Source: Dermabacter sp. p3-SID358
GTDB lineage: Bacteria > Actinomycetota > Actinomycetes > Actinomycetales > Dermabacteraceae
NCBI RefSeq assembly: GCF_025147465.1
Contig: NZ_JALXOZ010000008.1
Coordinates: 1-64,000, forward strand
Direction: 5' to 3'
DNA length: 64,000 bases
Shown here: positions 29,552 through 38,034 of the stretch, one piece after another
Layout of the letters: each line of letters begins with the position of its first letter
Position numbering within the stretch: position 1 is the stretch's first letter
Program-made: the position numbers and the translations under genes
The notes under the pieces: model-generated
What the model was told of the DNA's origin: nothing
Seen by the model: the letters and a program-made list of their open reading frames with translations, nothing else
The model's database searches: none

Positions 29552-30985
29552 ATGCTTATTGCGCTGCGCGCCACACACGACAACCTTGGGCTCGAAGGAC
29601 TCGAACGCATCACCCGCGGCTCCGAGAACCTCGATGCGCGCCTTGCCGCGCTCAATGAGGCCCACCCCGAGCAGCCGCTCACCGGCTGGGTGTGCCTCGC
29701 GACGTGCAACCGCCTTGAGGTTTACGCCGATGTTGACCGTTTCCACGACGCGATCGACCTCGTCACGCGCGCCGTGACCGACACGAGCGGTCTTCCTCCG
29801 GAAGAGGTCGCGCGCATGCTCCTCGTCGATGCGGGCAGCATTTCCGCACGTCATATGTACGAAGTGGCGTCGGGTATGAACTCTCAGGTGCTCGGCGAGG
29901 CCGAGATCACCGGACAGGTGCGCATGACCTTCTCGAGCGCCCTCGCCTCGGGGCACACCACGACCCTTCTCAACGACCTCTTCCAGGGCGCGTTGCGCAC
30001 CGCGAAGCAGGTCTCGTCGAAAACGAAGGTGGGGGCTGCGGGCCGAAGCTCCGTCGCGGTCGCGCTCGACTCCGCGCACCTGTTCACGACCGAGCTCGAG
30101 GGGCGTGAGGCGCTCCTCATTGGCACGGGTGCACTCGCGCGTGTCGCGAGCGCCGAGCTTCACCGAAGAGGCGTCGGAACCTTGCGCGTGTACTCCCCGA
30201 GCGGTCGCGCTCGTCAGTTTGCCGATTCGCACGGCGCCACCCCCGTCGCGCCCGAGGAGCTCGAGGCGGCCCTTTCGCGCGCAACCGTGGTGATTGCGGC
30301 CTCCGGCGGTGGCACCCACGTGATCGATTCGGTGACGCTTGAACGTGCCCTCGAGGCTCGTGCAACGAGCGAAGAACTCGTGATCCTCGACCTTGCCCTC
30401 CATGCCGATGTTGACCCGGCAGCGGCGGCGCTTCCGGGTGTGCGAGTGCTGGTGCTTGAGTCGATCCGCGCTGGTGAGAGTGCCCGCGGCGAAGTCGAGC
30501 GCGCGCGAGAGCTCATTGATACGGGGGTTGTGCGCTTTGAGGAGCGTCAGCAGATCCGCGCCGTCGATCCGGCCGTGAGCGCGCTGCGCCGCAGCGTGAA
30601 GGACATGATCGTTGTCGAGGTGGAGGAGGTTCGGCGCTCTGCGGGCGATGCTGCCGCCGAACAGGTGCAGCGCTCCCTGGGGCGCGTGTACAACAAGCTC
30701 TTGCATTCGCCGATGGTGCGCGCGCAAGAACTCGCGAAAACCGGGCAGGCCGATCAGTTCCTCGGAGCGGTCCATACGATCTTTGGGGTGGACGTTACGG
30801 GAACGTTGAGCGTCGATGGGGCCGGGCAAGCGTCGGACCCCGAAGGCCCCGGACGTGACGGGCTCGAGAGGCCGCCCATGAGCGTCGCAAAAATGGAACA
30901 GATGCGACGCGAACTGGAAGCAGCTCGCGAGGGCGAGGCCCAGGAGGGTGCAGAGGCCGAGAAACAGGGAGGAAACCATGTTTGA
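29552..30985 (+). CDS. hemA: glutamyl-tRNA reductase
   Basis: 477 aa. The thioester-forming Cys52 lies in CLATCNRLE, and the glutamate-recognition region SGMNSQVLGEAEITGQV and the NADPH-binding segment LIGTGALARVA are seen. It reduces Glu-tRNA to glutamate-1-semialdehyde, the first committed haem step and usual control point. It is somewhat longer than the common length of about 420, because of a charged C-terminal tail (about 430-477) that ends in the overlap with the next gene. Confidence 0.96.
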   Translation: MLIALRATHDNLGLEGLERITRGSENLDARLAALNEAHPEQPLTGWVCLATCNRLEVYADVDRFHDAIDLVTRAVTDTSGLPPEEVARMLLVDAGSISARHMYEVASGMNSQVLGEAEITGQVRMTFSSALASGHTTTLLNDLFQGALRTAKQVSSKTKVGAAGRSSVAVALDSAHLFTTELEGREALLIGTGALARVASAELHRRGVGTLRVYSPSGRARQFADSHGATPVAPEELEAALSRATVVIAASGGGTHVIDSVTLERALEARATSEELVILDLALHADVDPAAAALPGVRVLVLESIRAGESARGEVERARELIDTGVVRFEERQQIRAVDPAVSALRRSVKDMIVVEVEEVRRSAGDAAAEQVQRSLGRVYNKLLHSPMVRAQELAKTGQADQFLGAVHTIFGVDVTGTLSVDGAGQASDPEGPGRDGLERPPMSVAKMEQMRRELEAAREGEAQEGAEAEKQGGNHV

Positions 30986-31298
30986 TGACCGCGTCGAGAT
31001 CGGCGAAAGCGCCGAAGCGCGCCTTCGTGCGCTCCTGAGTGATGAGGCCCCGGCCTCGAGCGCGAGTGCCTTCGCGCATCTTCCCACGCTGCTTGTTGAA
31101 GGTGATGACACGCCCAAGGCGATCCATGCGCGGATCGACCTTGCCTTGCTGTGCGCGGTCGAGGGTCTTCTCGACAGCGCCCTCTACCAGATCGATGAGC
31201 TCACGAAAGACGCCCGCCGCGTTCGAGACGCCACCGGCGACGCCACGATCGTCGAGCGCGCGGACGCGTCAAGGGACGCAATCGAGCGGGTCGCCTGA
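30978..31298 (+). CDS. small protein overlapping hemA, unknown function
   Basis: 106 aa from the ATG at 30978, with GGGAGG about 6 nt upstream, overlapping the hemA end by 8 bp. The protein is soluble, acidic and helical (LRALLSDEAP, LALLCAVEGLLDSALYQIDELTKDARRV). No family is recognised. Its stop abuts the stop of the convergent acyltransferase (TGATCA). Coupling suggests a role with HemA, but this is only inference. Confidence 0.72.
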   Translation: MFDDRVEIGESAEARLRALLSDEAPASSASAFAHLPTLLVEGDDTPKAIHARIDLALLCAVEGLLDSALYQIDELTKDARRVRDATGDATIVERADASRDAIERVA

Positions 31299-33398
31299 TC
31301 ACCAGCGGAAACCTTCGTCCCCTAGCTGCTGATCAACAATTTCAGCCATAGACTTCGAGTACGATGCAGTGATGTGATTCGCGTCGAGGAAGACGTACAT
31401 ATTGCCAATGATTGGTTCGCACCGGGCCTCGGGACAGATGTAACGGTTGAGATCGAGAGCGTGGTAACCAGCCGCTGAAATGGTTGCCCTATCCGGGCGT
31501 TCAGCGATGATTTCTGGACTAATCTCTTCTACGCAGTCCACAGATGGATCATCTTTATGTTCAATCGCGCATCCGCTTGGGCTTGTCTTGAGACGGGGGA
31601 TATCGCGAGTCGCGATGATACGGATGCCCTTATTCGAGAACTTCTCTGCAAGCTTGAGAGCTCCCTCGTTTACGACCTCGTGTCCGTTTTCGTCGACGAA
31701 GGTGGTTTGAAGCGCGATTGCCGAAGGCTGAAGTTCGAGGAGGTATTGCGTTGCTTCTGAGGTGAAAGGTTCGCAGAAATCGTGTTTGTTCATGCCCACC
31801 GCACAACCTGGCACTGTGAGCTCCATGACGTCCCAGTGATGTTTCTGCGCTGTTGGCAGTATTGAGGCCCCTGTTTGCTCCATGCGTGAGCTTCCGATCA
31901 CAACGAGCATGTTCTTGCCAGTGATGGGGCCCTTTCGCGAAGTCCTGCAGGAAGCTTTTTTCCAGTTCGTGGTGTCAGGAGCTCCGGCTTCCTCACATTC
32001 GGGACCGGCATCGAACCAGTCGTCGGGTAGGTCCGCCTCGGTGGGAAGAGTCGTGACGTTTGGGTCATTCGTTGGGTCATACAGCTTCGGGTCCGCGATT
32101 GTGCGCGCACCTGGGTTGTTGATCACCGCGAGCTTCTCAAGCTTTGCCTGATGCGCGGCGATCAGCGCTTGAGCCCCCACGACGGGAATCAATCCGATCA
32201 CCACCGTCGCAACTGCCACACCGACGGAACGGTGGGTCTTCGCGCCGGCCCACTTCCATCGGCGGAACGGAGTGTCCACAAACTTGGTAATAAGCCACGC
32301 AAGGCCGAGGCTTGCGATCACGAGGACCACGCCGAGCCAGAATGACGCTTTGGGGATTTCGAGAACCTGGAGCGTAAGGACGAGTAGTGGCCAGTGGGCG
32401 AGATAGAGACCGTAGGAAATGCCGCCAAGCTTCTGGAGCGGCTTCGAGCTAAGGATTGGGTTGTAGCCCATGATCATGACGAAGGCTGCAGCACCTAGAG
32501 GCCAAATGGCGAGCCAGCCGGGGAACTTCCCGGCGACATCCACGAGCATGCCCATCGATACGAGCGCGAGAACACCAACCATCGACAGGGCGAAACGCCA
32601 CGGGCGCCCCTTCGGACTATTGGGATGAAGCGTATCGGTGCGCTCGGCGATAAGCGGAAGGGCGATCGCGACGAGCCCGCCAAGACCGAACTCCCAGAAT
32701 CGAGCGAACGTATCGAAGTACGCGGTCTGCTGGTCTTGGGCGGTCTCCACAACCGACCAGATGAAACTCGCGAGAGTGACGGCGCCGATCGCGATACCGC
32801 TCGTTGACCACACGCGAATGTTGTGCTGGTGCTGGTTCTTAGGCGGGAAGCGGCGCTCGAACGCCTTTAGCCCCAGAGCAAGGAGTGCAAAGAGCAGAGG
32901 CCAGGCGAGAAACACCTGGCCCTGAATTGAGAGCGACCAGAAGTGCTGAAATGGGCTCGCCACGGTGCGATCGGCAGCGTAGTAGTCGGTGGCCTGATTG
33001 ATGAGCCACCAGTTTTCGCCCTGAATAAGGGTGAAGAACGCATCCTTGAGCATCGGCACGTATGTGCTTGCGGGGAGGAAAAGGTAGGTCGCGGCCAAAA
33101 TCGCGAACGTCACGACGACCGTAGGTGGAAGCAGGCGCTTGAACGTTCGCCCCCAATACCCCACGGCCGCAATTGGCTTGCCGGTCTCCATGCGTCGCAC
33201 GAACGTTCCGGTGAGGAAGTACGCGGAGATGAACAGGAAAACGTCAACGCCGCCCGAAACGCGCCCAACGAACACGTGGTAGACCACGACGAGGAAAACG
33301 GCGAGGCCCCTCAACCCGTGGACGTCAGTGCGAAAGACACGCTTTTCCTTCGGGGGCTCCGCACGATGAGTGGGAGCAGATGCTGCAGATGAAGACAT
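31299..33398 (-). CDS. acyltransferase 3/SGNH fusion, surface glycan O-acyltransferase
   Basis: 699 aa. The N-terminal about 400 residues form an acyltransferase-3 (OafA-like) domain with about 10 helices and motifs RTDVHGLRGLAVFLVVVYH and SGGVDVFLFISAYFLTG. The C-terminal SGNH domain (about 480-699) has VVIGSSRMEQ (block I GSS) and DANHIT (Asp-x-x-His). Such proteins O-acetylate peptidoglycan or exported glycans. A second, longer copy lies at 41.4-43.8 kb. The stop follows the small hemA-linked gene directly; upstream, on the same strand, is an M18 peptidase 36 nt away. Confidence 0.9.
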   Translation of the reverse strand: MSSSAASAPTHRAEPPKEKRVFRTDVHGLRGLAVFLVVVYHVFVGRVSGGVDVFLFISAYFLTGTFVRRMETGKPIAAVGYWGRTFKRLLPPTVVVTFAILAATYLFLPASTYVPMLKDAFFTLIQGENWWLINQATDYYAADRTVASPFQHFWSLSIQGQVFLAWPLLFALLALGLKAFERRFPPKNQHQHNIRVWSTSGIAIGAVTLASFIWSVVETAQDQQTAYFDTFARFWEFGLGGLVAIALPLIAERTDTLHPNSPKGRPWRFALSMVGVLALVSMGMLVDVAGKFPGWLAIWPLGAAAFVMIMGYNPILSSKPLQKLGGISYGLYLAHWPLLVLTLQVLEIPKASFWLGVVLVIASLGLAWLITKFVDTPFRRWKWAGAKTHRSVGVAVATVVIGLIPVVGAQALIAAHQAKLEKLAVINNPGARTIADPKLYDPTNDPNVTTLPTEADLPDDWFDAGPECEEAGAPDTTNWKKASCRTSRKGPITGKNMLVVIGSSRMEQTGASILPTAQKHHWDVMELTVPGCAVGMNKHDFCEPFTSEATQYLLELQPSAIALQTTFVDENGHEVVNEGALKLAEKFSNKGIRIIATRDIPRLKTSPSGCAIEHKDDPSVDCVEEISPEIIAERPDRATISAAGYHALDLNRYICPEARCEPIIGNMYVFLDANHITASYSKSMAEIVDQQLGDEGFRW

Positions 33399-33434
33399 AA
33401 AACCGATTCGATAGGGGCGGTAGGTCGCTCGGAA

Positions 33435-34748
33435 CTAGATATTGGCTGAAATCTCTGGCGAAAAAACAGCGCACGCGGCTCGATAAAGATCATACGGGTC
33501 AGAGACCGCCGTGAGCTCGCGACACGAGTGCATTGAGAGGATCGGAACACCCACATCGACCGTAGTCATACCAAGGCGCGTCGCGGTGATCGGGCCGATC
33601 GTGGAGCCACACGGCATCGCATTATTCGACACAAACTCCTGGTACTCCACGCGTGCGAGTGCGCAAGCACGAGCCCAAAAGGCTGCGCCATGGGCGTCGG
33701 TCGCGTAGCGTTGATCGGCGTTGATCTTGAGAATGGGACCCTTCCCCGCAACGGGGTGGTTGGCAGGGTCGTGGCGCTCCACGTAATTCGGGTGGATAGA
33801 GTGTCCGACGTCAGAGGAGACCACAATGGAGCGACTGAACGCGCGTCGCCTCTCCTCATCACTTGCGCCAAGAGCGGCGTACAGGCGCGCGAGGACGTCC
33901 TCAAGGAACGGGCCGGCGGCACCTGAGCGGCTCGCAGAACCAACCTCCTCGTGATCGTTCGCAACGAAAAGTGCGATTGGCCCGTCTGCTGCGCATTCGT
34001 GTTCCGCCATCGCACGCATCCCTGCGAAAGTCGAGAGGAGATTATCGAGGCGGGCGCTTGCGAGAAACTCCTTGCGAGAACCGATCAGCTGAGGAGCTTG
34101 CGCGTCGACCGTCACGATGTCGTAGCCGGCGATGTCTTCTGCATTGACACCCGCGATCTGAGCGAGGTCGGCGAGCACGTCGTGCTCACCGTTTTCACCG
34201 AGACCCGTGATGGGTTGAAGATGCTTTTGGGGGTCGAGCTTGAGGCCGTCCCGGTTCACGCCGCGGTCGAGATGAACGGCAAGCTGGGGAACCCTTAAAT
34301 ATGGGCCGGTTTCGACCAAGAGTTCCTCGCCGCTCTTGAGTACGAGCCGCCCGGCAAGTTTGAGGTCACGGTCGAGGAAGGAATTGAAAAGCGCGCCGCC
34401 GTAGACTTCGACACCGACCTGGTTAAAGCCATGCGAGGTGATCGAGCTCTTGGGCTTGAGTTTCAATGCAGGAGAGTCAGTGTGAGCACCAAAGACGCGA
34501 AGCGGGGTTGTTCCCGAAGCGTCGACGGGAAGCGCGAAAGCGACAATAGAGCCATCACGGCAGACAACATAACGCCCTCCGGGAGCGATATCGGTCCACG
34601 CGGAAGCCTCACACAGGTCAACGTAGCCATTGTTCTTTAGGTGCGTTCGCACGGTCTCGACGGTATGAAAAGAGCTGGGGGAGGACTTCACGAATTCCCC
34701 CAGGTCCTCGGCAAAAGCGCGCGCATCCTTGACAGCTGTTTGATTCAC
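33435..34748 (-). CDS. M18-family aminopeptidase
   Basis: 437 aa from a GTG at 34748 with GAGGAG about 8 nt upstream. Metal and catalytic motifs of the M18 (aspartyl aminopeptidase/ApeB) family are seen: AHTDSPAL, DHEEVGS, SSDVGHSIHPNY and a late SMHSCREL. These are large dodecameric zinc peptidases that release N-terminal acidic residues. It is a housekeeping type enzyme, oddly set among envelope glycan genes. It may be co-transcribed with the acyltransferase. Confidence 0.93.
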   Translation of the reverse strand: MNQTAVKDARAFAEDLGEFVKSSPSSFHTVETVRTHLKNNGYVDLCEASAWTDIAPGGRYVVCRDGSIVAFALPVDASGTTPLRVFGAHTDSPALKLKPKSSITSHGFNQVGVEVYGGALFNSFLDRDLKLAGRLVLKSGEELLVETGPYLRVPQLAVHLDRGVNRDGLKLDPQKHLQPITGLGENGEHDVLADLAQIAGVNAEDIAGYDIVTVDAQAPQLIGSRKEFLASARLDNLLSTFAGMRAMAEHECAADGPIALFVANDHEEVGSASRSGAAGPFLEDVLARLYAALGASDEERRRAFSRSIVVSSDVGHSIHPNYVERHDPANHPVAGKGPILKINADQRYATDAHGAAFWARACALARVEYQEFVSNNAMPCGSTIGPITATRLGMTTVDVGVPILSMHSCRELTAVSDPYDLYRAACAVFSPEISANI

Positions 34749-34784
34749 GATAGCTCTCCTCGCAACGATCCATGCTTCCGGCCC

Positions 34785-34792
34785 ACTATAGT
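34785..34792. promoter_or_regulatory. palindromic -10 shared by divergent promoters
   Basis: ACTATAGT is its own reverse complement, so TATAGT, a near-consensus -10, is present on both strands at overlapping positions. It sits 34 nt before the plus-strand GT2 start and 37 nt before the M18 start. The two promoters would exclude each other. -35 elements are weak (CTGACA on the minus strand at short spacing). Confidence 0.4.
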
Positions 34793-34825
34793 TGGGGCGA
34801 GTTGTTGTCAGCGGTAGGAGGCGTC

Positions 34826-35845
34826 ATGAATCAGCAAAAACCACGCACGTCGATCATCATGCCGGTGTACAACACTGCAGCGAGTGTCGTGCGCGCAATT
34901 AAGTCAGTACAGGCACAAACGGACCCTGACTGGGAGCTCGTGGTGATCATAGATGCGTCACCGGACCACGCTAAAGACGTGATTGAGCAGTACCTCGAGG
35001 CCAATCCAGACCCGAGAGTCAGGGTCTTTGCCTTTGACGAGAATAGGGGCGTTTCAGCTGCGCGCAACACTGGACTCGAGAAGGCCCGCGGTGAATGGCT
35101 TGCATTCTTGGACTCCGATGATGCCTATGAACCACGGTTTCTTGAAGCGCTTCACACCGCAGCACATCAGTCCTCATCAGAGATAGCAGTGTGTGCCCAC
35201 AAGCTGATCTCAACGGAAGGAACCGAACGCGTTCGAGAACGCGCCGCACAAGGAGAAATGGACGGCCGCGATGCCGTCATCGCGCTATTGCACGACTCCT
35301 TCACCCCTTACCTGTGGGACAAAATTTTTCTGAGGGACACCGTGCGTGATGCGAGGTTTGCCGAAGAGATTCACCGTGCGGAAGACGCACTTTTCGTCTT
35401 GAATGCGCTGATGGGTGCCCACGATATTGTCGTCACGTCTGAAGCGCTCTACCGGTACACGGTTGATGCCGGTGGCCTCACGTGGGGTCGAGTCACGCCG
35501 GTGAGGGAAAGCGACGCCCTTGTCGCCCTTATGGCGGAGGCGACTAAAGCTCGCCCGGAAGATTCCACGGTGCATTCAGCTTTAACCGTCTCGAAGGTCC
35601 TTACTTACCTCAACAACGCTCAGCAAGCGTTGGTTGTGGATTCGCAGGCATCAAAGGAAGCGCTTTCGCAGATCCGCAACCGTATTTCGCTCCGAGACGC
35701 GTTGACGTGCTTCAAGGTGCGTCCGATCTTCGGAGCAGCGGGGCTTCTTCTGAAGGTATCGCCTTCCTTGTACCGTTCCCTTTACGGGTTTTACATTAAA
35801 CGTCGTTACGGCATGGCATTTCGCTCGAGCGACCTACCGTCTTGA
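34826..35845 (+). CDS. GT2 family glycosyltransferase
   Basis: 339 aa from the ATG at 34826 with AGGAGG 5 nt upstream. The GT-A domain starts SIIMPVYNTAASVVRAIKS. The DXD-type metal motif is LDSDDAYEP and a catalytic acidic pair may lie in HRAEDALFVLNAL. No membrane helix is obvious. It probably adds a sugar to an envelope glycan on the inner face of the membrane. The 3' end overlaps the convergent flippase-like gene by 40 bp. Acceptor and donor are unknown. Confidence 0.86.
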   Translation: MNQQKPRTSIIMPVYNTAASVVRAIKSVQAQTDPDWELVVIIDASPDHAKDVIEQYLEANPDPRVRVFAFDENRGVSAARNTGLEKARGEWLAFLDSDDAYEPRFLEALHTAAHQSSSEIAVCAHKLISTEGTERVRERAAQGEMDGRDAVIALLHDSFTPYLWDKIFLRDTVRDARFAEEIHRAEDALFVLNALMGAHDIVVTSEALYRYTVDAGGLTWGRVTPVRESDALVALMAEATKARPEDSTVHSALTVSKVLTYLNNAQQALVVDSQASKEALSQIRNRISLRDALTCFKVRPIFGAAGLLLKVSPSLYRSLYGFYIKRRYGMAFRSSDLPS

Positions 35846-37125
35846 TGCCGGGAGCGATTAACCGACCGCTTCATGACCGCGAGATGGACGAGGACTCCTG
35901 CTGCAGGGCCACAATAGAGGGCCACCATCACTCGCCCAATGATGTCGATGGGTACAGCAAATAGAAGAGCCGTGGTCGTCACCGCCGCGATGGCCCACCC
36001 TGCCAGGTACGTTCTATGGAGGTCGAGGGCAAGTACTGCCGTGCCCGAAAGGACAAGGAGCGCCATGATTGCGGACCCAAACGTCAAAGCTCCGAGCACC
36101 AGGCCACGTGCCACAGAAGCATACGCGCCTTCGGCTCCCGGTTTTGGCGGATAGATCAGCAAGAATAGCCAAGGGCCAAGGACATACGCAGCGATAGCTC
36201 CCACAGCTCCGACGCCCAAGAGCGCGCCCGCTGGTCGGGCGAATGCTGCCAGTGGCCTGTGCCGTTGCCGAAGAAATGAGGCGATGGCAACGCCCTGGAA
36301 GGCCTGCAATGGAATCATGATCGGAGAACGGCAGATCGAGACGGCAAGTATTAACGCGCCCATCACAAGGAAGGTTTCTGAGCCAACCGGGGCGTTTTGA
36401 CTTGCGTTGAGAAGAACAGGAAAGCCCGTGACTAGTACCGCGGATGCGGTAGAAGAGCCCATCGCGAGCCCCACATTGCGCATCAACCTCCCGTAGGGAA
36501 CATCGGCTCGACCACGAAGTAAACCACGAGCTTTTGGGCTGATGATGGTAAGAACAATCCAAAAGAGGACGGGTGAGACGGCCGCTGCTTCGAGTCCAAG
36601 CAGCGAAGCCGCGCCTACGGAAACAACGGCCATCGCCGCCAGGCGCCACAGAGCCTCCCCTCCGCCGCAAACGGAAAAGAGCATCCATTTCCCGGCTCCC
36701 GCGGAAGCTCCGCTCACCGCGGCATGAAAGGCGTAGAGCCCGACACCACCGCAGAGAAGCGCAACCGAGGCGAACGTGTGCGAGGGGAGGGTAGAGGGCC
36801 CCCACAGAGGCGATGTCAACGCGGTTAGTATCGCGCACGCACCGCCAACTGTTCCCGCTGCGAGCACGACGGGGGCGCCTTCTGCCTGACCGCGAATGTG
36901 CACCGCGCCTACGGCGCGAGTGACCTCCTGTTGAATTCCGGCGATGATTCCGAAAATGCCAAACAGTACAGACCAGAAAAGAAGAAACTCTGTGACTTCC
37001 GCCGGCGGCAGGTAGCGGTTGGCGAACCACGTGGCAAGTAACGCTGAGAGAGCGGCACAAGCCGAAGCTGCCAGGATCGCGGCAGACTCGAGCTTGGTGA
37101 CGGTTCGTGCGTTACTTGACGACAT
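35806..37125 (-). CDS. polysaccharide flippase-like membrane protein (MOP superfamily)
   Basis: 439 aa with about 12 hydrophobic helices, short loops and no large soluble domain. The layout, opening helices (ILAASACAALSALLATWFANRYL) and context with GT2 enzymes fit a Wzx/PST-type lipid-linked glycan exporter, though similarity to named Wzx proteins is weak by eye. The start overlaps the 3' end of the GT2 gene upstream on the same strand by 14 bp. Role: likely flipping of a lipid-bound glycan. Confidence 0.7.
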   Translation of the reverse strand: MSSSNARTVTKLESAAILAASACAALSALLATWFANRYLPPAEVTEFLLFWSVLFGIFGIIAGIQQEVTRAVGAVHIRGQAEGAPVVLAAGTVGGACAILTALTSPLWGPSTLPSHTFASVALLCGGVGLYAFHAAVSGASAGAGKWMLFSVCGGGEALWRLAAMAVVSVGAASLLGLEAAAVSPVLFWIVLTIISPKARGLLRGRADVPYGRLMRNVGLAMGSSTASAVLVTGFPVLLNASQNAPVGSETFLVMGALILAVSICRSPIMIPLQAFQGVAIASFLRQRHRPLAAFARPAGALLGVGAVGAIAAYVLGPWLFLLIYPPKPGAEGAYASVARGLVLGALTFGSAIMALLVLSGTAVLALDLHRTYLAGWAIAAVTTTALLFAVPIDIIGRVMVALYCGPAAGVLVHLAVMKRSVNRSRHQDGRSLERNAMP

Positions 37126-37987
37126 GCGTTGCGAGGTTCTTTACTCCCTGCCATTTTTTCGCCATAGCGGCCTTGGGGAGTAGCGCTAGAGCGTGCAGCC
37201 GTGACGATACGTGGGCGCGTGAAATGAGGGCGGCGCGGTTCCAGCCGCGAGCGTTCATTTCTTGAGAAATCTGGTAGAAGAAGCGCCGCTCCTCGTCGAA
37301 ACGGGTGCCTTCCAGGGCACGCCACGACGAATCGGATCCGCGGTGGCGGCGATACATGAAGGCAACTGTTTGGTCGTAGTAAAGCGCGCCGCCGCTCGTG
37401 GCGACATCAAGCACGAGAGCTACGTCCTGAACCACGTTCAAACCTTCGCGGAAGCCGATCCCGACGATAGTGTCGGCACGCCATCCGAGCGAGGGGAAGT
37501 ACAGCCAATCACCGCGGATAATGGAGACTGCGAGCTCCTCGCCGCGTAGGAGAGTGGTTTTTGAAGGGCGGTAGTGCTCTTTGACTTTTTCCACCAGGGT
37601 GTTGGAAAGAGCGTTGTTCTCGTCGATCACAACGCAACCCGGCTGGAAAATCTGCGCCTCAGGGTTCTTGGCGGCAGCGTCCACGAACCAATCGATGTAG
37701 TTCGGGAGCATGATGTCGTCTGCCCCCATGACGGTGACAAGGTCGTTTTCTACGAACCCCAGGGCTTTCGTGTAGTTGCCATTGGCGCCCAGGTTCTTTT
37801 CATTACGCATATAGGTGATGCGCGAATCGCCAAGGGACTCGAACCAACCGGGGATTGAATCGTCAGGGTAACCGTCGTCGACAACGATGAGTCGCCAGTC
37901 CGGGTTGGTTTGCCGGATGACGGAATGTACGGCCTGCTTCATGAAATCAACATCGCCATAGAAGGGGAACAAAATATCAACAGTCAC
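37112..37987 (-). CDS. GT2 family glycosyltransferase
   Basis: 291 aa from the GTG at 37987, with GGAG 6 nt upstream; a TTG at 37999 is also in frame but poorly placed. The domain begins VDILFPFYGDVDFMKQAVHSV; the DXD-type motif is MGADDIMLP. A later ED-like acidic site may be VVQDVALVLDV. It is coupled to the flippase-like gene and downstream of the DUF6541-type gene, indicating one envelope-glycan transcript. Confidence 0.85.
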   Translation of the reverse strand: MTVDILFPFYGDVDFMKQAVHSVIRQTNPDWRLIVVDDGYPDDSIPGWFESLGDSRITYMRNEKNLGANGNYTKALGFVENDLVTVMGADDIMLPNYIDWFVDAAAKNPEAQIFQPGCVVIDENNALSNTLVEKVKEHYRPSKTTLLRGEELAVSIIRGDWLYFPSLGWRADTIVGIGFREGLNVVQDVALVLDVATSGGALYYDQTVAFMYRRHRGSDSSWRALEGTRFDEERRFFYQISQEMNARGWNRAALISRAHVSSRLHALALLPKAAMAKKWQGVKNLATHVVK

Positions 37988-38034
37988 GGTGATCTCCAAG
38001 TCGCTAGTGAATGGTTAGTGAGGGTAGCTGGTCA

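Noticed and set aside
29474..31117. Long minus-strand open frame of about 547 codons opposite hemA
   Set aside because: It covers the conserved hemA sequence in antisense and has no recognisable domain or ribosome site.
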